A stretch of DNA of 64,000 nucleotides from Haematococcus lacustris. Lineage: Eukaryota > Chlorophyta > Chlorophyceae > Chlamydomonadales > Haematococcaceae. The position numbers and the translations under genes were made by a program. Below are positions 29,699 to 47,000 of this stretch, piece by piece (within the stretch, counting starts at the first letter, position 1; every line of letters begins with the position of its first letter). The notes under the pieces were generated by a model. The model ran no database searches. It was not told the origin of the DNA and saw only the letters and a list, made by a program, of their open reading frames with translations. The stretch lies in assembly GCA_030144725.1 (NCBI GenBank), contig JASKMD010000026.1, positions 13,755,407-13,819,406 on the forward strand, in the 5' to 3' direction.

Positions 29699-32600
29699 AT
29701 GCGCAGCTCCCATCTGCTCCTGGCTGCTCTAGCCTGCCTGGCATTTGCCGTGCAAGCTGGGCCAACGCGCAAGAGCCCCCCTCCACCTTTTCCTAAACGT
29801 ATCCCACCATCGCCGTCGCCGTCGCCGTTTCCTCCTTCTCCACCCCCGCCCTTGCCTCCTTCCCCACCTCCACTCCAAAAGTCTCCACCTCCGCCGCTAA
29901 GGCAACTCGTCAAAGTCCCACCACCACCTCTCAACAACAAGAAGGCCCCCCCACCCCCATCTTCTTCCAACAACAAGAAGGCCCCACCACCACCTGTTAA
30001 CAACAAGAAGCCACCCCCCCCACCATCTTCCCTTCCGCCACCACCATCTTTCCAACCACCTTCTCCCAGCCCACCAGCAGTGCCTGCCCCATCCCTTCCT
30101 TACATCCAAGGCACGGTTTCAGCGTCCTCAGCCCAGTTTGCGGCGCTCTCCGCATTGACAGTATCTGCCTCGGACACGAAAGGTGCGTCGGCTTCCAAGC
30201 TTACACCGCCTTTGGCTGTACTCGACTCCTTCGGTTGCACTTTCGTGTCTGTCGTCGTCGCACAAAAAATGCTGCCACTGGTGCTTTGCCTGCCTTGCAC
30301 ACAGCGTTCGGGTGGAAGTATGGAGCTTCAGGGATGTATGCCGCGCTAGTCAGCCTGGCGACACAGCCGGGGCAAGCCATGGTGGTCAAGGAGTATCCCG
30401 ACGCGGACCCCAGCAAGCTGGGGCAGCAGGTGGCCCTGAACCAGGACGGCAGCAGGCTGTACACCTCAGCCCCTGGCGGGGTGGCTGTGTATGCTACCAC
30501 CGGGCCTACACTGGGGGTGAGTCAAGCCCAGCAGCAGCCTATCAAGCCAGCAGCAGCCTCTCAGGCCAGCCATTCCCGTACACCACCACCACCACCACCA
30601 CCACCACCACCAGCGCACCAGAACCGTTACAGCACATATCTCTTCAGGAATCCACGGCGTTTGTGAACCGGATGTTCAGTCAACGCCATGAAAAAATATG
30701 AATCTAACATGAGATTATGAACAGGAATCCGAAGACATCCAGTTGCTTGGCTGGCCTGGCATATGGATGCAGGCTCCAGTGGGCTTCTACCCCCGCAACG
30801 GGGACATCACCCAGGCCAACACTCCCCTGGCCCTGTTCTTCACGGCGGGCGCCCAGTTTTGGGTGGCTGCCTACAGCTTAGCGTCAGCATCGGATGTACA
30901 GGTGAGGGATAAGCCTGCAATGTCCAGCAGCTCTCTTGTCCTTCTTGCTGTACAGCGCGTTTCTAGCCACCTCACTTGAACGCACCTGACCTGACCTGGC
31001 AACGACGGCTCATTGCCTGTCTGTGTCCGGGCTCTGGCTGCCGCTGGCCGCTGGCCTGCTTGCCTGGGCAGTCCGATTGTCCTCAGCGCTTGACAACAGC
31101 AGCAGGAGCAGGCTGGTTTGTCCTGACTATGGCTGGTTCCTGCAACTGCATAAGCTCAGACGGCTGTGCTGCCACTGGCTGTATGTGGTGTGGTGTGATA
31201 TGACGTGATGCAGGTGCAAATGTACCGCGCAGCGGACAACAGCAAGTTTGCGGACTTCAATCTGTATGGCATCAATGTCAGTGTGCCTGTTCAGACCATG
31301 CAGCCTGCTAGCCTCCTGCTGTCAGCCAGACTACGATGGGGCTGATGTTGTCATTGGTTGGGCATGGGTTAGAGAAGTACTTCAGCCTATGCTGCTGCTC
31401 ATGCCTTGTCAAGGACCATGCGCAACCACCACCATGCACCTATAAAACAGTCCTGACTGTAAACCTGCAAAGTCTATGACCACCCTGACCACATCATCAC
31501 AGTCTGGTATGGCTCCTGGCCTGGCAGCCCCACACCCACACACTGGAATCCCCGCCTGGAACCCCCTTACACCCACGCACCCTCTCCCTCCCCTGCTGCC
31601 CGTCGCAGGTGTTCACCAACCAGATTGTCTGGACAGTGGCTTCAGAGGGCAAGATGATCGCAGCGCAGGCAGCACGCTCTGCAGGCATTCAGATCATCAC
31701 CCTCAATGCCCAAGGTGTGCTGGGCCTCCCTGCCTGCCTGCCTCCCTGCCTCCCTGCCATACACCCAGCCTGCCTGGCTGCCTGCCTGACTGCCTGCCAC
31801 AAGCCCTGCCTGGCTGCCTGCCAGCCTGGGCCTGCCTGCCAGCCTGGGCTCACAGCCATAAAAGGCACCACATCTGCCCGGCAGCTGCATTTCGCTCACA
31901 GGAGTTCAAGCAACGCCCCAGGTGCTGGTGCCCACCACTGGCCCCATCTCCAGCTTGTCCTTCTCACCTGATGGCCTCAGCCTGTCCGCTGTGATCGGCA
32001 GCAGGTCAGCACCGTGACCTGCCTGTGCAACGCACCAGGGTGCAGGGGCTGGGTTGGGGATGGATGGGATGGGATGGGATGGGATGGGATGGGATGGGAT
32101 GGGATGGGATGGGATGGGATGGGATGGGATGGGATGGGATGGGATGGGTGCTGGGGTTGGAGCTGGGGTTGGACCACCACAGTTGAATAGGTACTTCCAC
32201 ATTGTGCCACCTCGCCACCTCTCACCACCTGTTGTGTGACACATATGAGGGAGCATGCATGCAATGTGCATGACCACAGTGACCAGAGTGACATGCAAAC
32301 ATTGCCACAGGCTGTACGTGCTGAATGTCACCAGCCTGCTGGCCAATCCCAACAACCTGCGGGGCGCCACCCTGGTGAACACGGCACTGCCGGCACCCAT
32401 GCCCGCCTTCTTCTCCCCGCCTCCCGGCGTCCAGCTGCCACCTCCATCACGTGAGGGCCTGGCTGTTTGTAGTGCCCTGTGCCTGGCCTGTTGCCAGATC
32501 AGGCCTGTTGCCAGATCAGTCCAGGGTAGGCCTGACTGGGCAAGGCTCGGCCACGGTCCCTGCCATGGTTGCTCACCTACTCGCAAGCAAGCCAAGCAAG

Positions 32601-33596
32601 GATCTGGACCAGGGCCAGGAGCAGGGCAATGGTTAGGGCCAGGAGCATGGCAAGGGTCAGGGTCAGGGTTTCCAGCAGCCACCAGGGCCGCCACCAGGCT
32701 AATCATGCACCCCACTCTGCGCCATCCCTCCTGCCTGAGCCTGTGGTGCTGGTGACACCTGTGCTGTGCAGCGCTCCAGCAGGCAGACCCCAACGCCCCC
32801 AGGCCGGGCGACCTGCTGCCACTGCTGTTCTGGTCCACCTCCACACGCTGCCTTGCCTACCTCAACAGTAGGTGGCTGCAAACCATCAGGGGCACATCAC
32901 TAGCCTAGGAGATGTGCACAACACCACCTACAGTTTACAGCGCCTGATTGTGAACAATGAGATGATTACAGCGCCTGAAAATCCCACTCCTGCATACAGA
33001 TCCCCTCGCGCACCTACTGCATGAACTGCGCTGGCTCACTGCCCACTGCCTGCCAGGCCGCCACCCCTCCCCTCTCCTTCCTCCCCCTTCTCTCCCCTTG
33101 CCAGGCCAGGCGTGCCATACTGCTGTCGACAGCTGCCAATAGCTGCCACCATGCTGCCAGTCCTAAGGGCATGTGCTGCTGTGCCCCTGTGTGCCCTGCA
33201 GCCTGGCAAGCCCCTGAGCTGCAGAGCTCGGCATACAATGTGACTTCACGCAACTTTGCCAGCTGGCCAGCCACTGAAACCTTGCAAGCCAGCCACCCTC
33301 AGTTCAACTATGGGGGTGAGTAGGGGTGGCAGCAGCTATTGGTGCTAGGTCTGGGGCAGGGGCCAAGGCAGGGGCGGGGGCCAGAGGGGCAGGGGCGGGG
33401 GCTGAGGGGCAGGGGCAAGATTGCTAGGACGTAGCCATTGTTGCTGTGCCTGGAGACTTGTTACTCATGTAACGTGCTGCCCAGCACAAGCAGCAGGGCC
33501 GCTGTGCCTGCTGCCCCCGCTCCAGGTGTTGTCGGCACTAAGCTGCTGCTCCAGGACACCGGCAGCAACGTCAACGTGTGGCGCGTCTCCAACTAA
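29699..33596 (+). CDS. Secreted proline-rich (HRGP-type) glycoprotein with propeller-like C-terminal part
   Basis: Probable cell-wall or extracellular-matrix protein. The first ATG gives a clear signal peptide (MRSSHLLLAALACLAFAVQA). About 110 residues of SPPPP/KKAPPPP repeats typical of algal hydroxyproline-rich glycoproteins follow. Exons: 29699-30182, 30305-30516, 30725-30901, 31214-31276, 31609-31714, 31902-32004, 32311-32450, 32772-32867, one or two near 33000-33314, and 33526-33596 (TAA). The C-terminal ~400 residues are not Pro-rich. They contain repeated strand-like blocks such as VALNQDGSRLYTSAPGGVAV, ISSLSFSPDGLSLSAV and NVNVWRVSN, the pattern of a WD40/lactonase-like beta-propeller, plus N-glycosylation sites (two NVT). 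The exon near 33.0-33.2 kb was not closed in phase. Family name is inferred from architecture. Confidence 0.75.
32057..32152 (+). repeat. (GGGAT)n microsatellite
   Basis: About 19 tandem GGGAT units in the intron 32005-32310 of the proline-rich glycoprotein gene. It is the same class of G-rich pentanucleotide as in other introns here. Confidence 0.95.
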
Positions 33597-34732
33597 GCCA
33601 CCGAACCATCTGGCTACCTCGTCCACCATGTTCCCTGCTCGCTTCGCCGAACTGCCTAATCAGGCATCAAGAACCTCCCCCCTCATCAGAATAAAAAACC
33701 AAAGCTTTATGTGATGCTAATCTGTTAATCCTGCCTTTGCGTGGTACTTGTTGCCCGCTGAGCTGAGGGCTGAGGGAGGGGTGTTGATCTGTCAATTTGT
33801 TTATCCGATTCGTTGTTTCATTGGTCGCAGTCATTGAGGGCATGTAAGAGATGTGACCGGACAAGGCCAGTGAAGCCTTGCTTGCCTTTGCCCCGGCCAC
33901 CTTGCCTCTGCCTGGCGGCCACCAATCGCCCAACCCAAACCCTGCGGGGTACTAAGTTTCGAGTCATTTCAGCATTTTACTGTGTGCCCACTGCTTTATG
34001 CAAGTGGGTCTGTATGTGGCAGGTGACATGTAACATGACAGGTTCCGGGTATTCCTGCTGACAGTTGACATGCTCACACCTCTCAAGACGTCGGTCATGA
34101 GGGTATGTGTATAGTTTATGATTAGGGTTAGGGTTCACCCTGACCCTGGGTTGGCTCTGCAAGAGATGCTTGCATCGAGTCAGGGGTACCAGGAGGGTTT
34201 ATTTAGTTGAGATCGCAGCAGAAGCAGAGGATCATGTACGAGACGATGCCCGGCATTCCATGTCCAGACTGTCGTAAGGGAGGCCAAGAAGTTGAGGACC
34301 ATGTAGGAGATAAATGCCCAGGGTCACATGTCACATGTCAAGACAAGACCACGATAAGCCATAGTCTGTGCCCATGGGAACAATCGTAATGTTTGCTGCT
34401 CAACAGCCATACCTGGCTGGCGATCCAGCTGTCTCCTGCCCCCCTACTAGGACCCCTGTGGGCTCAGGTCTGTGCAGCTTAAACCCTGATTCAACTTGAC
34501 GATAGAAAAGCACTACTGATACATGGAACTCACTGGACTATCTACCGCCACTTCTGATGCTGCCACCGCCACTGCATAGGCTGACGAGCCGCAATGGGAT
34601 GCAAATGCCACTGTCTTCTACTTGTCCTTCTGGAGCTACAGCAGGGTGCCGTGCTGAGGTGCAGGATGGGGAAGCATAAGCAGCAGGGCCAGCAGCAGCA
34701 GCAACAGCAGCAGCAGCTAGGCCAGCCCGGGC
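33597..34732. other. Intergenic between convergent genes; short telomere-like motif
   Basis: The 3' ends of the proline-rich gene (plus) and the MBD gene (minus) face each other here. TGTAA, the usual algal polyadenylation signal, occurs at about 33844 and 34029. GATTAGGGTTAGGGTTC at about 34120-34136 contains two telomere-like TTAGGG units. No gene was recognised. Confidence 0.5.
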
Positions 34733-40945
<6,213 letters not shown>

Positions 40946-40982
40946 CACAGCAAGGGAGGCAGCTGGCCACTGGTCCCCCCAT

Positions 40983-42109
40983 GCGGTTTGAAAGACGCGG
41001 GTACTAAACTTAAGCTGCGGTTCGCGGCGCAATGGCCCCAAGCACGTTTAGCTCGGAATGTTATGTCAGTCGGAGGGGTGTGCTGAAGTGGGGCGATGAT
41101 TTTGAGCATCGCGATGGGGAGAAGGAGTCGGAACCCGCAATGGAGCGACGGAGGCACCCACCGCCGCTGCTTGCTCGCCCGACATGTGCTTGGTGGTGGC
41201 TGGCCGTGTTCCGGGGGCGGGGTGATGGCCCACAGGGAGGGCACACAGGGAGTAGCGAACCGAAACACCACAGGCAGCACCCTTGCAAGCGGGAATCAGG
41301 AACGGAGTCAGCGCACTTCAGCGCAGCGAGGGACGCACAGGTGAAGCGAAGGACGCCATGTGTCCGTGTGACGGGAGGCCGTGTGGTAAAAGAACGTGGT
41401 GGTGGACGCCTTGTGCGGTCAGCAGCTCGCCCGTGTCAAGCACGGTGACTCAGCTGAGGGGCTGCGTGCTGCTGTCGCCCCTCGCCCCGTTGAGTGTTGG
41501 GGTGGATTCTTCAGGGAGAGAGAGTGCCAAGCGTGGGGCTAGAAGAAGGAGAGGCCCGCCTCCCCCTTCCCTGCTCTGACTATGTAGCTCAGCTATCAAG
41601 AGGTGCTAACTGGGCTGCGACCCTAACCTCAGCTGCACCCACAGTCGACAGGTTTACAACAGGCATACAGGCTAGGCGGCTGAGAGGGCCATGGGCCAGC
41701 CAGGGGGGCGAGTTAGTCCAAGCTCTGCCGCAACATCCGGTCCGGCTCCAGCCACCGCCGCTGCGCTACCAGATGCCGCGCGTCCTTCCCCCGCTGTTTC
41801 TGAACCTTCCGCACGCGTCTGTACTCTCCGCGTCAAGGATGTGCGCGCAGTCACTGCCCGGTCGGCCAAGGCTGGGCAGGGGCGGCCATCCGATGTAGCG
41901 GCACAGCTCCAATGACCGGTACAAGCGGGTCACGTACCAAAGGATGTTGAGCGCCAGCAGCTGTGCGAAGTGACGCGTGGAGGGCGCAGATCATGCTTGA
42001 GGCAATGTTCGTTGGGCTGGGCAATGTGGGCTCTCTGCCGGATTTGAAGATAGGTGCATGAAGGGCCGCAGGTGTAGCATGAGGGCTGTAGTGATGTGAG
42101 GACTTCAGG
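40983..42109. other. Upstream region between divergent MBD and dioxygenase genes
   Basis: No recognised gene. Two plus-strand open frames (about 41032-41448; 41691-41915, ATG start, MGQPGGRVSPSS...) have ordinary composition but no family resemblance. They could be leader exons, a small gene or remnants of a dispersed repeat. Both promoters must lie here. Confidence 0.4.
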
Positions 42110-43234
42110 ATGGCCGTCGGACCGCCACCGTTGGAGCCCAGCCCCGCGGAGATTGCTCTGGCGCAGGTACAGGGTCCCGGCATCACTATTTCGCTACCAG
42201 CCGTGGGCTGACGTTGTCTCATGCCAGCATCTGGACTTCCTGCGTGCAGCCCGATGATATAGCCACGGCCAGCGTGAATGCCTGGTACATGGACGACTCC
42301 GACGAAGACCAGCGCAAACCGCACAAGTAAGGCATGCTCCTGACTGGCCTCGTCATGTTCTGCACCATTGAGTCTATCCGACACCTTGCTACCCTTGCAG
42401 GCTGGACCCCAACCAGCCGGTCTCCCTTAGTCAGCTTGCACAGCTGGGTGTGCTGTACTGGAAGCTGGATGCTGACCAGCACGAAACTGATCCCAAGCTT
42501 GCAGCCATTAGGAAAGTGCGAGGCTACTCTTACGTGGTGTGTGGTCTGCAGGCGCATGTGTGATGAGCTGAACCCTGGTAGAATTGCAAGTACCTATACC
42601 CAGGAATGCACGAATGATGCAAGTGCAGGAGATCATTAGCATTTCGAAGGACACCTTGTCGGGGTATGACGAGAAGCTGAAAACATTTTACATGGAGCAC
42701 ATCCACACAGATGAGGAGATTCGTTTCATCCTGGATGGACAAGGCAAGTCCGCGGTCCCCAACAGAGCAAGCACTATAAGTGTCTGTGTTCCTTGTTCTC
42801 AAGTAAGTTGCCTGCATGCTGATGCTGGTTGACACAGGTTACTTTGATGTGCGTGATCTTGACGATCGGTGGATTCGAATTGAGTGCAACAAGGGTGACC
42901 TCATCATTCTGCCAGAGGGTATCTATCACCGCTTCACACTAACAGAGTCAAACTATGCACAGGTGATTGGATTCAGTTGGTGCAAATCATGGTTCAGTTG
43001 GTGAAAATCACACTCAGCATTAATGCGCAGTCACACGAGTGGTAACTATGAGTGTTGCAAATGCTGCAGGCCATGCGTCTGTTTGTTGGCGAGCCTATCT
43101 GGACGCCGTATAACAGACCACAGGAGGAGCATGCAAGTCGGTTGAAGTACCTGAAACAGTTTGGCAACCCCAATACTGTGGCAGTTCACAGACTAGAGCA
43201 CAGAAGCTGACCTGGCACTTGACTGCTTGTGAGC
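42110..43234 (+). CDS. ARD: Acireductone dioxygenase (methionine salvage)
   Basis: Oxidises acireductone to the keto-acid precursor of methionine in the methylthioadenosine salvage pathway; metal-dependent cupin fold, normally cytosolic or nuclear. Six exons close in phase: 42110-42166, 42250-42326, 42401-42536, 42629-42743, 42838-42962 and 43070-43234, giving 224 residues. The metal ligands are visible: HIH and the following Glu in [16 protein letters not shown], and the last His in [10 protein letters not shown]. Further family blocks are [16 protein letters not shown] and [20 protein letters not shown]. The join of exons 3 and 4 ([13 protein letters not shown]) aligns without gap to the family. 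Intron 4 uses a GC donor (AAG|GCAAGT). The N-terminal ~25 residues are longer than in most homologues, so the start is slightly less certain than the rest. Confidence 0.95.
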
Positions 43235-44008
43235 GCAATGCAAAGATGATCTGGCGTGCTACCTCTAGCATCACCCGCTGCTCTCTGTAATGCTAGAGGA
43301 TGCTAACATGCCGTCCTCATCTTCCTGCATCATGCTTCTGATAGCAGGTCAACACGCTGTGTCAGTCAATTAGCTGGCTGACAGAACATCCTGGCTGACA
43401 TAATAGCCTTGGACTGGCCGCAGCATGTGTTGTCCAGGGTGGCTATGTTGTGCATGTTTTGTCATGCCAACTCTACACGATAGCCCTAACGGGTCAGGCA
43501 CTAATCTAGGTGGTGGGCGGCTCATGTGCCATGTGCACTGGGTTTACTCCACACAGCCCAATAACACCCTTTGAGTCGGGCCACTATTGCCCACTAGTAT
43601 ATTCCCGCTAGTGGCTGCTAATGGCTACTACTGGTCCGGCTCAAATGGAGGCCCTAGTGAGGGACAAGGGGGCTGACATGACATTCTCGTACTTTTTTGT
43701 TTGTTTCTGATGTTACAGGGCTGTTGCTTGCATCAATCACTAGAATGGGTACACATGGTGTTCGTCATGAGCAACGCAGTGGTACACAAGCGGTGAAGTG
43801 AACCCAGCCATGAGGTCCATGCACGGATCATCTTGTTTATGATATGTTGCTGATGGGTGCCTAATGTGAGTATGGCCTTGTAATGCAGGCATAGCATGCA
43901 ATGCAGGAACGCATGTGATGTGCACCATCTCGTTCACCAGGGTTCTTCTATGTACAAGCCGGGTCCTTATGTACCTCTTGCCACCTTGCCATTTCCGTGT
44001 CCAGATTT
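43235..44008. other. Intergenic between dioxygenase and SCC1, contains a dispersed repeat
   Basis: The two flanking genes converge here. The only structured sequence is the ~225 bp repeat listed separately. The rest shows short microsatellite-free sequence with no coding signature. Confidence 0.5.
43450..43675. repeat. Dispersed ~225 bp repeat, copy A
   Basis: Nearly identical (roughly nine bases in ten) to 52209-52433 in the same orientation. It contains a long imperfect inverted repeat: TTTGAGTCGGGCCACTA near 43570 against the complement of CCGGCTCAAA near 43637. It can therefore fold as a hairpin. No open frame. It lies about 215 bp behind the dioxygenase stop codon. Confidence 0.85.
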
Positions 44009-47000
44009 TCAGCTCGACATCACTCCGCCCTGGCGTATCAAGATGTCACCGAAGGGCCGGTTCTGAGCCGCCCGAGTAAGTCCGGCTGTCTGGGTGACCA
44101 GCACCTGCATGACCAACACAACAGGACCGTGCATGCACCCCTACCATGTAACGAGCACGCAGAGGGAAAGGTGAACTAGATGCTGAGGTGAAACAGGCAA
44201 GGTGAAACAGGCAAGGTAAAGCATATACGAAGGTAGCAATGGGAACCCTGTGTCCCCAGCAACCAGCTAGTTGTAGCAGGCCTGCCACCACAGGCGTTCT
44301 TGGTTGGTTGGTGACAGCATGGCCTCTGGCAATGGATGGCCAGTGTGATATGACAGTGGCTTCAGAAGCCACGAGGCTGGGCTGGGCTGGGCTGGTGTCT
44401 CTAGGGGGACTGACCTGCATGAACAGCTTCACAGCCTCAGCGCGGGTGAGGCGCTGGGCCAGGCTCAAGAAGGACACTGCCGGGTCAGCCTGACCAGCCG
44501 CACTCTGCATGTCCAGCTCCTGGCGCACCAGCCTGCACACACCACCCACCCACACGGAACTGTGTAGCTGGCACATGCGTGGGACTGCCTGCAGGACCCA
44601 GACATTAGACAAGGCAACATGCGGCGCAGCTGCCCAGGAAAGTGGCAAATAAAAAGCACAGTAACTATAAGCCCAGCATGTCTGTCTCGCATTGGAGGCA
44701 CGAGCAGGTGGGCACACTGTACACTTAGGGCAGACATGCCACTACCTAGTCTGCATGTGCATGCAAGCATGCATGCAAGCTCTGAACGTACTTGAGGACC
44801 ACTGCGGTGCTCTTGCCCATCCCACTGGCGCCCAGCGGCTGCTGCTGGTGTCGCAGATGCTGGGTCATGAAGCCTCCTGCACTGCTCTCAAGCAGCTGGA
44901 AGTCCAAGGTTGCCACGGGGCCAGAGGGTCTTGCAGGCATGGCAGCTGCAGCACCCAGCTCCTCACCATCACTGTCAGCCTGCATGCAGCATGGACAGCA
45001 CATGGCAATGCCTTGCTCCCACACTTCATCCAACCAACAGTGAGGGATTGTGGTCAGAGCAACCGCCTGTGGCCATGGCCCCAACCAACAATACTTTCTT
45101 AACAGGCTGGGATAAACTTCATGGGCTCAACCAACACTATACCCCAGCCTGGTTGTGAGCATATGACTTTGCATATTTGCAGTGCTCCTGGATGTCATCA
45201 TGCTGGTAGGAGACGCCCCCACTCTCCACCCCACCCACACTGCCTGACAGACTACTCCTGCTAGCCCCCCACCCCCACTGCCCCCTCACCCGCAGGTCTA
45301 ACCCGCCAAACTCAAAGCCAGCATCCCCAGCTGGCAGCAGGTCCTCCAGCGCTGCTGAGCCCCAGTGCATGAGCGCGCCCTCGCTGGCCCCCAATGAGCG
45401 GCTGTCCGCACCCCGGCCCTTGGCGCCCGAGCGCGTCCACACATGCCGGCCATGGCTGCTGCCTCCGGTGATGTCAGGGACCGCCAGCAGGTCGTTGGGG
45501 GAGTGGCCGCTGCCGGGCAGCAGCAGGCCACCGCTGTCAGGGCCGCTGACGCTGCTGGTACGCTGCGCCCCGAGCCTGCAGCCGCAGCACAAGCCAGAGA
45601 GTGGCATTCAGGCGCAACGGCCGAGCTGGAGGTAGGAGTGCATGTGCATGCATGTATATGCAGGTACATGTGAGGGCCAGTGCTAAGCATGTCTACCACA
45701 TAGGGTGTCTACTACGCTCTGCTAAGGTCACGGGCTGCATGAGCAGGTGCAGTACATCACGACCTCCTGCTGTGGCTGACAACCTATATCTAGTTATGGT
45801 GGACCCTACGCATCATTGTTGGACATTTCCCTCTGCACACACATCCCTTTGACCCCTTGCCTGGCTGTGCCCGGCATGGTTGCCAGGCCAGGCTGTCCTG
45901 TGAGCAGCTCACCTGTGCACCAGCTGCTGGCCCAGGCCCAGCGAACTGTGTCCCGAGGTCTCACTGGCAGCGCGGGAGCCAGGTGCCCTTAGACTGGCCA
46001 GCCCTCCTGCGGACTGGCCCAGCAGCCGTGCCGCGCCTGAGCCCAGCTCGCTGCTAGGCCGGTGGCCTACACTGCCCAGCCCTGTGGAGCCGTGCGGGCT
46101 GCTGAGAGCACGAAGCCTGCATGGACAGAGCAGCACCAACACTGCCCTGGTGCCTGCTGTTTGTGACTGAGGGCCTGGCAGACCAGGTCAGTGAGGAATG
46201 TGATGTGATGTTGAGGATGCTGAGGATGGTGGTGGGGATGGGGGGCTGTGGCATTGATGATGGTGTAGCAGGTGGGTAGCTCTAGCTGCAGGCAGGCAGG
46301 ACGCAGCATATCACACAGGCTGTGCATTACCCAAGTCAAGCATACACTCCAACGCAGGCCGTGATGCCCATTGATGCACATTGGCCCGCAAGGCTAGTGA
46401 CACTGCACTATGTAGACAGTGTTTGAGGCTGATGGCTAGAAGCATGACACCGTGTGACAATGGCCAAGAGCTGAAGGTCGCAGCATAGCCAGACAGAGCA
46501 GAGTCCAGGCCACCCACCGCTCCACCTCAATGTCACCGCCAAAGGGCAGCTCATGCACCATGTCATGCATCTCGTCAGGATGCTCCAACAGCTGGTGCTG
46601 GCCGGAGTGGTGCTGACCAGACTGCGCAGGCTGCTGTCCTTGCTGCTCCAAGGCTGCGGCAGCCCCTCCTGCTTGATTCTGGGGAGAGAACTTGGTTCGC
46701 TTACGGTTGCGTTGGTGCTGCACCTCCCCCTCCAGCTCAGCCGATGCTGTCCTCAATTCTGTGCAGCAGCAGAGGCCAGCATACATTGCTGCAATCTGCA
46801 TGCAACTATACTTGAAGAGCTGTATGTGGAGTGTATGGCAGCAGGGCTGGTCAGAGCAGGGCTGGTCAGAGCAGGGCTGGCACAAGACAGCGCTGGCCAA
46901 AACAGTGCTGGTACAACGCTGTGCTAGCAGCAGGCAGCCAGGTATGGATGCATCGCACCTGACACCCCACGCTGCAGCGCCTGGTCAAACACCGCAGCCA

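Noticed and set aside
41032..41579. Two overlapping plus-strand ORFs before the dioxygenase gene
   Set aside because: Non-repetitive but with no recognisable domain and no splice link to the dioxygenase exons; left as unassigned sequence.
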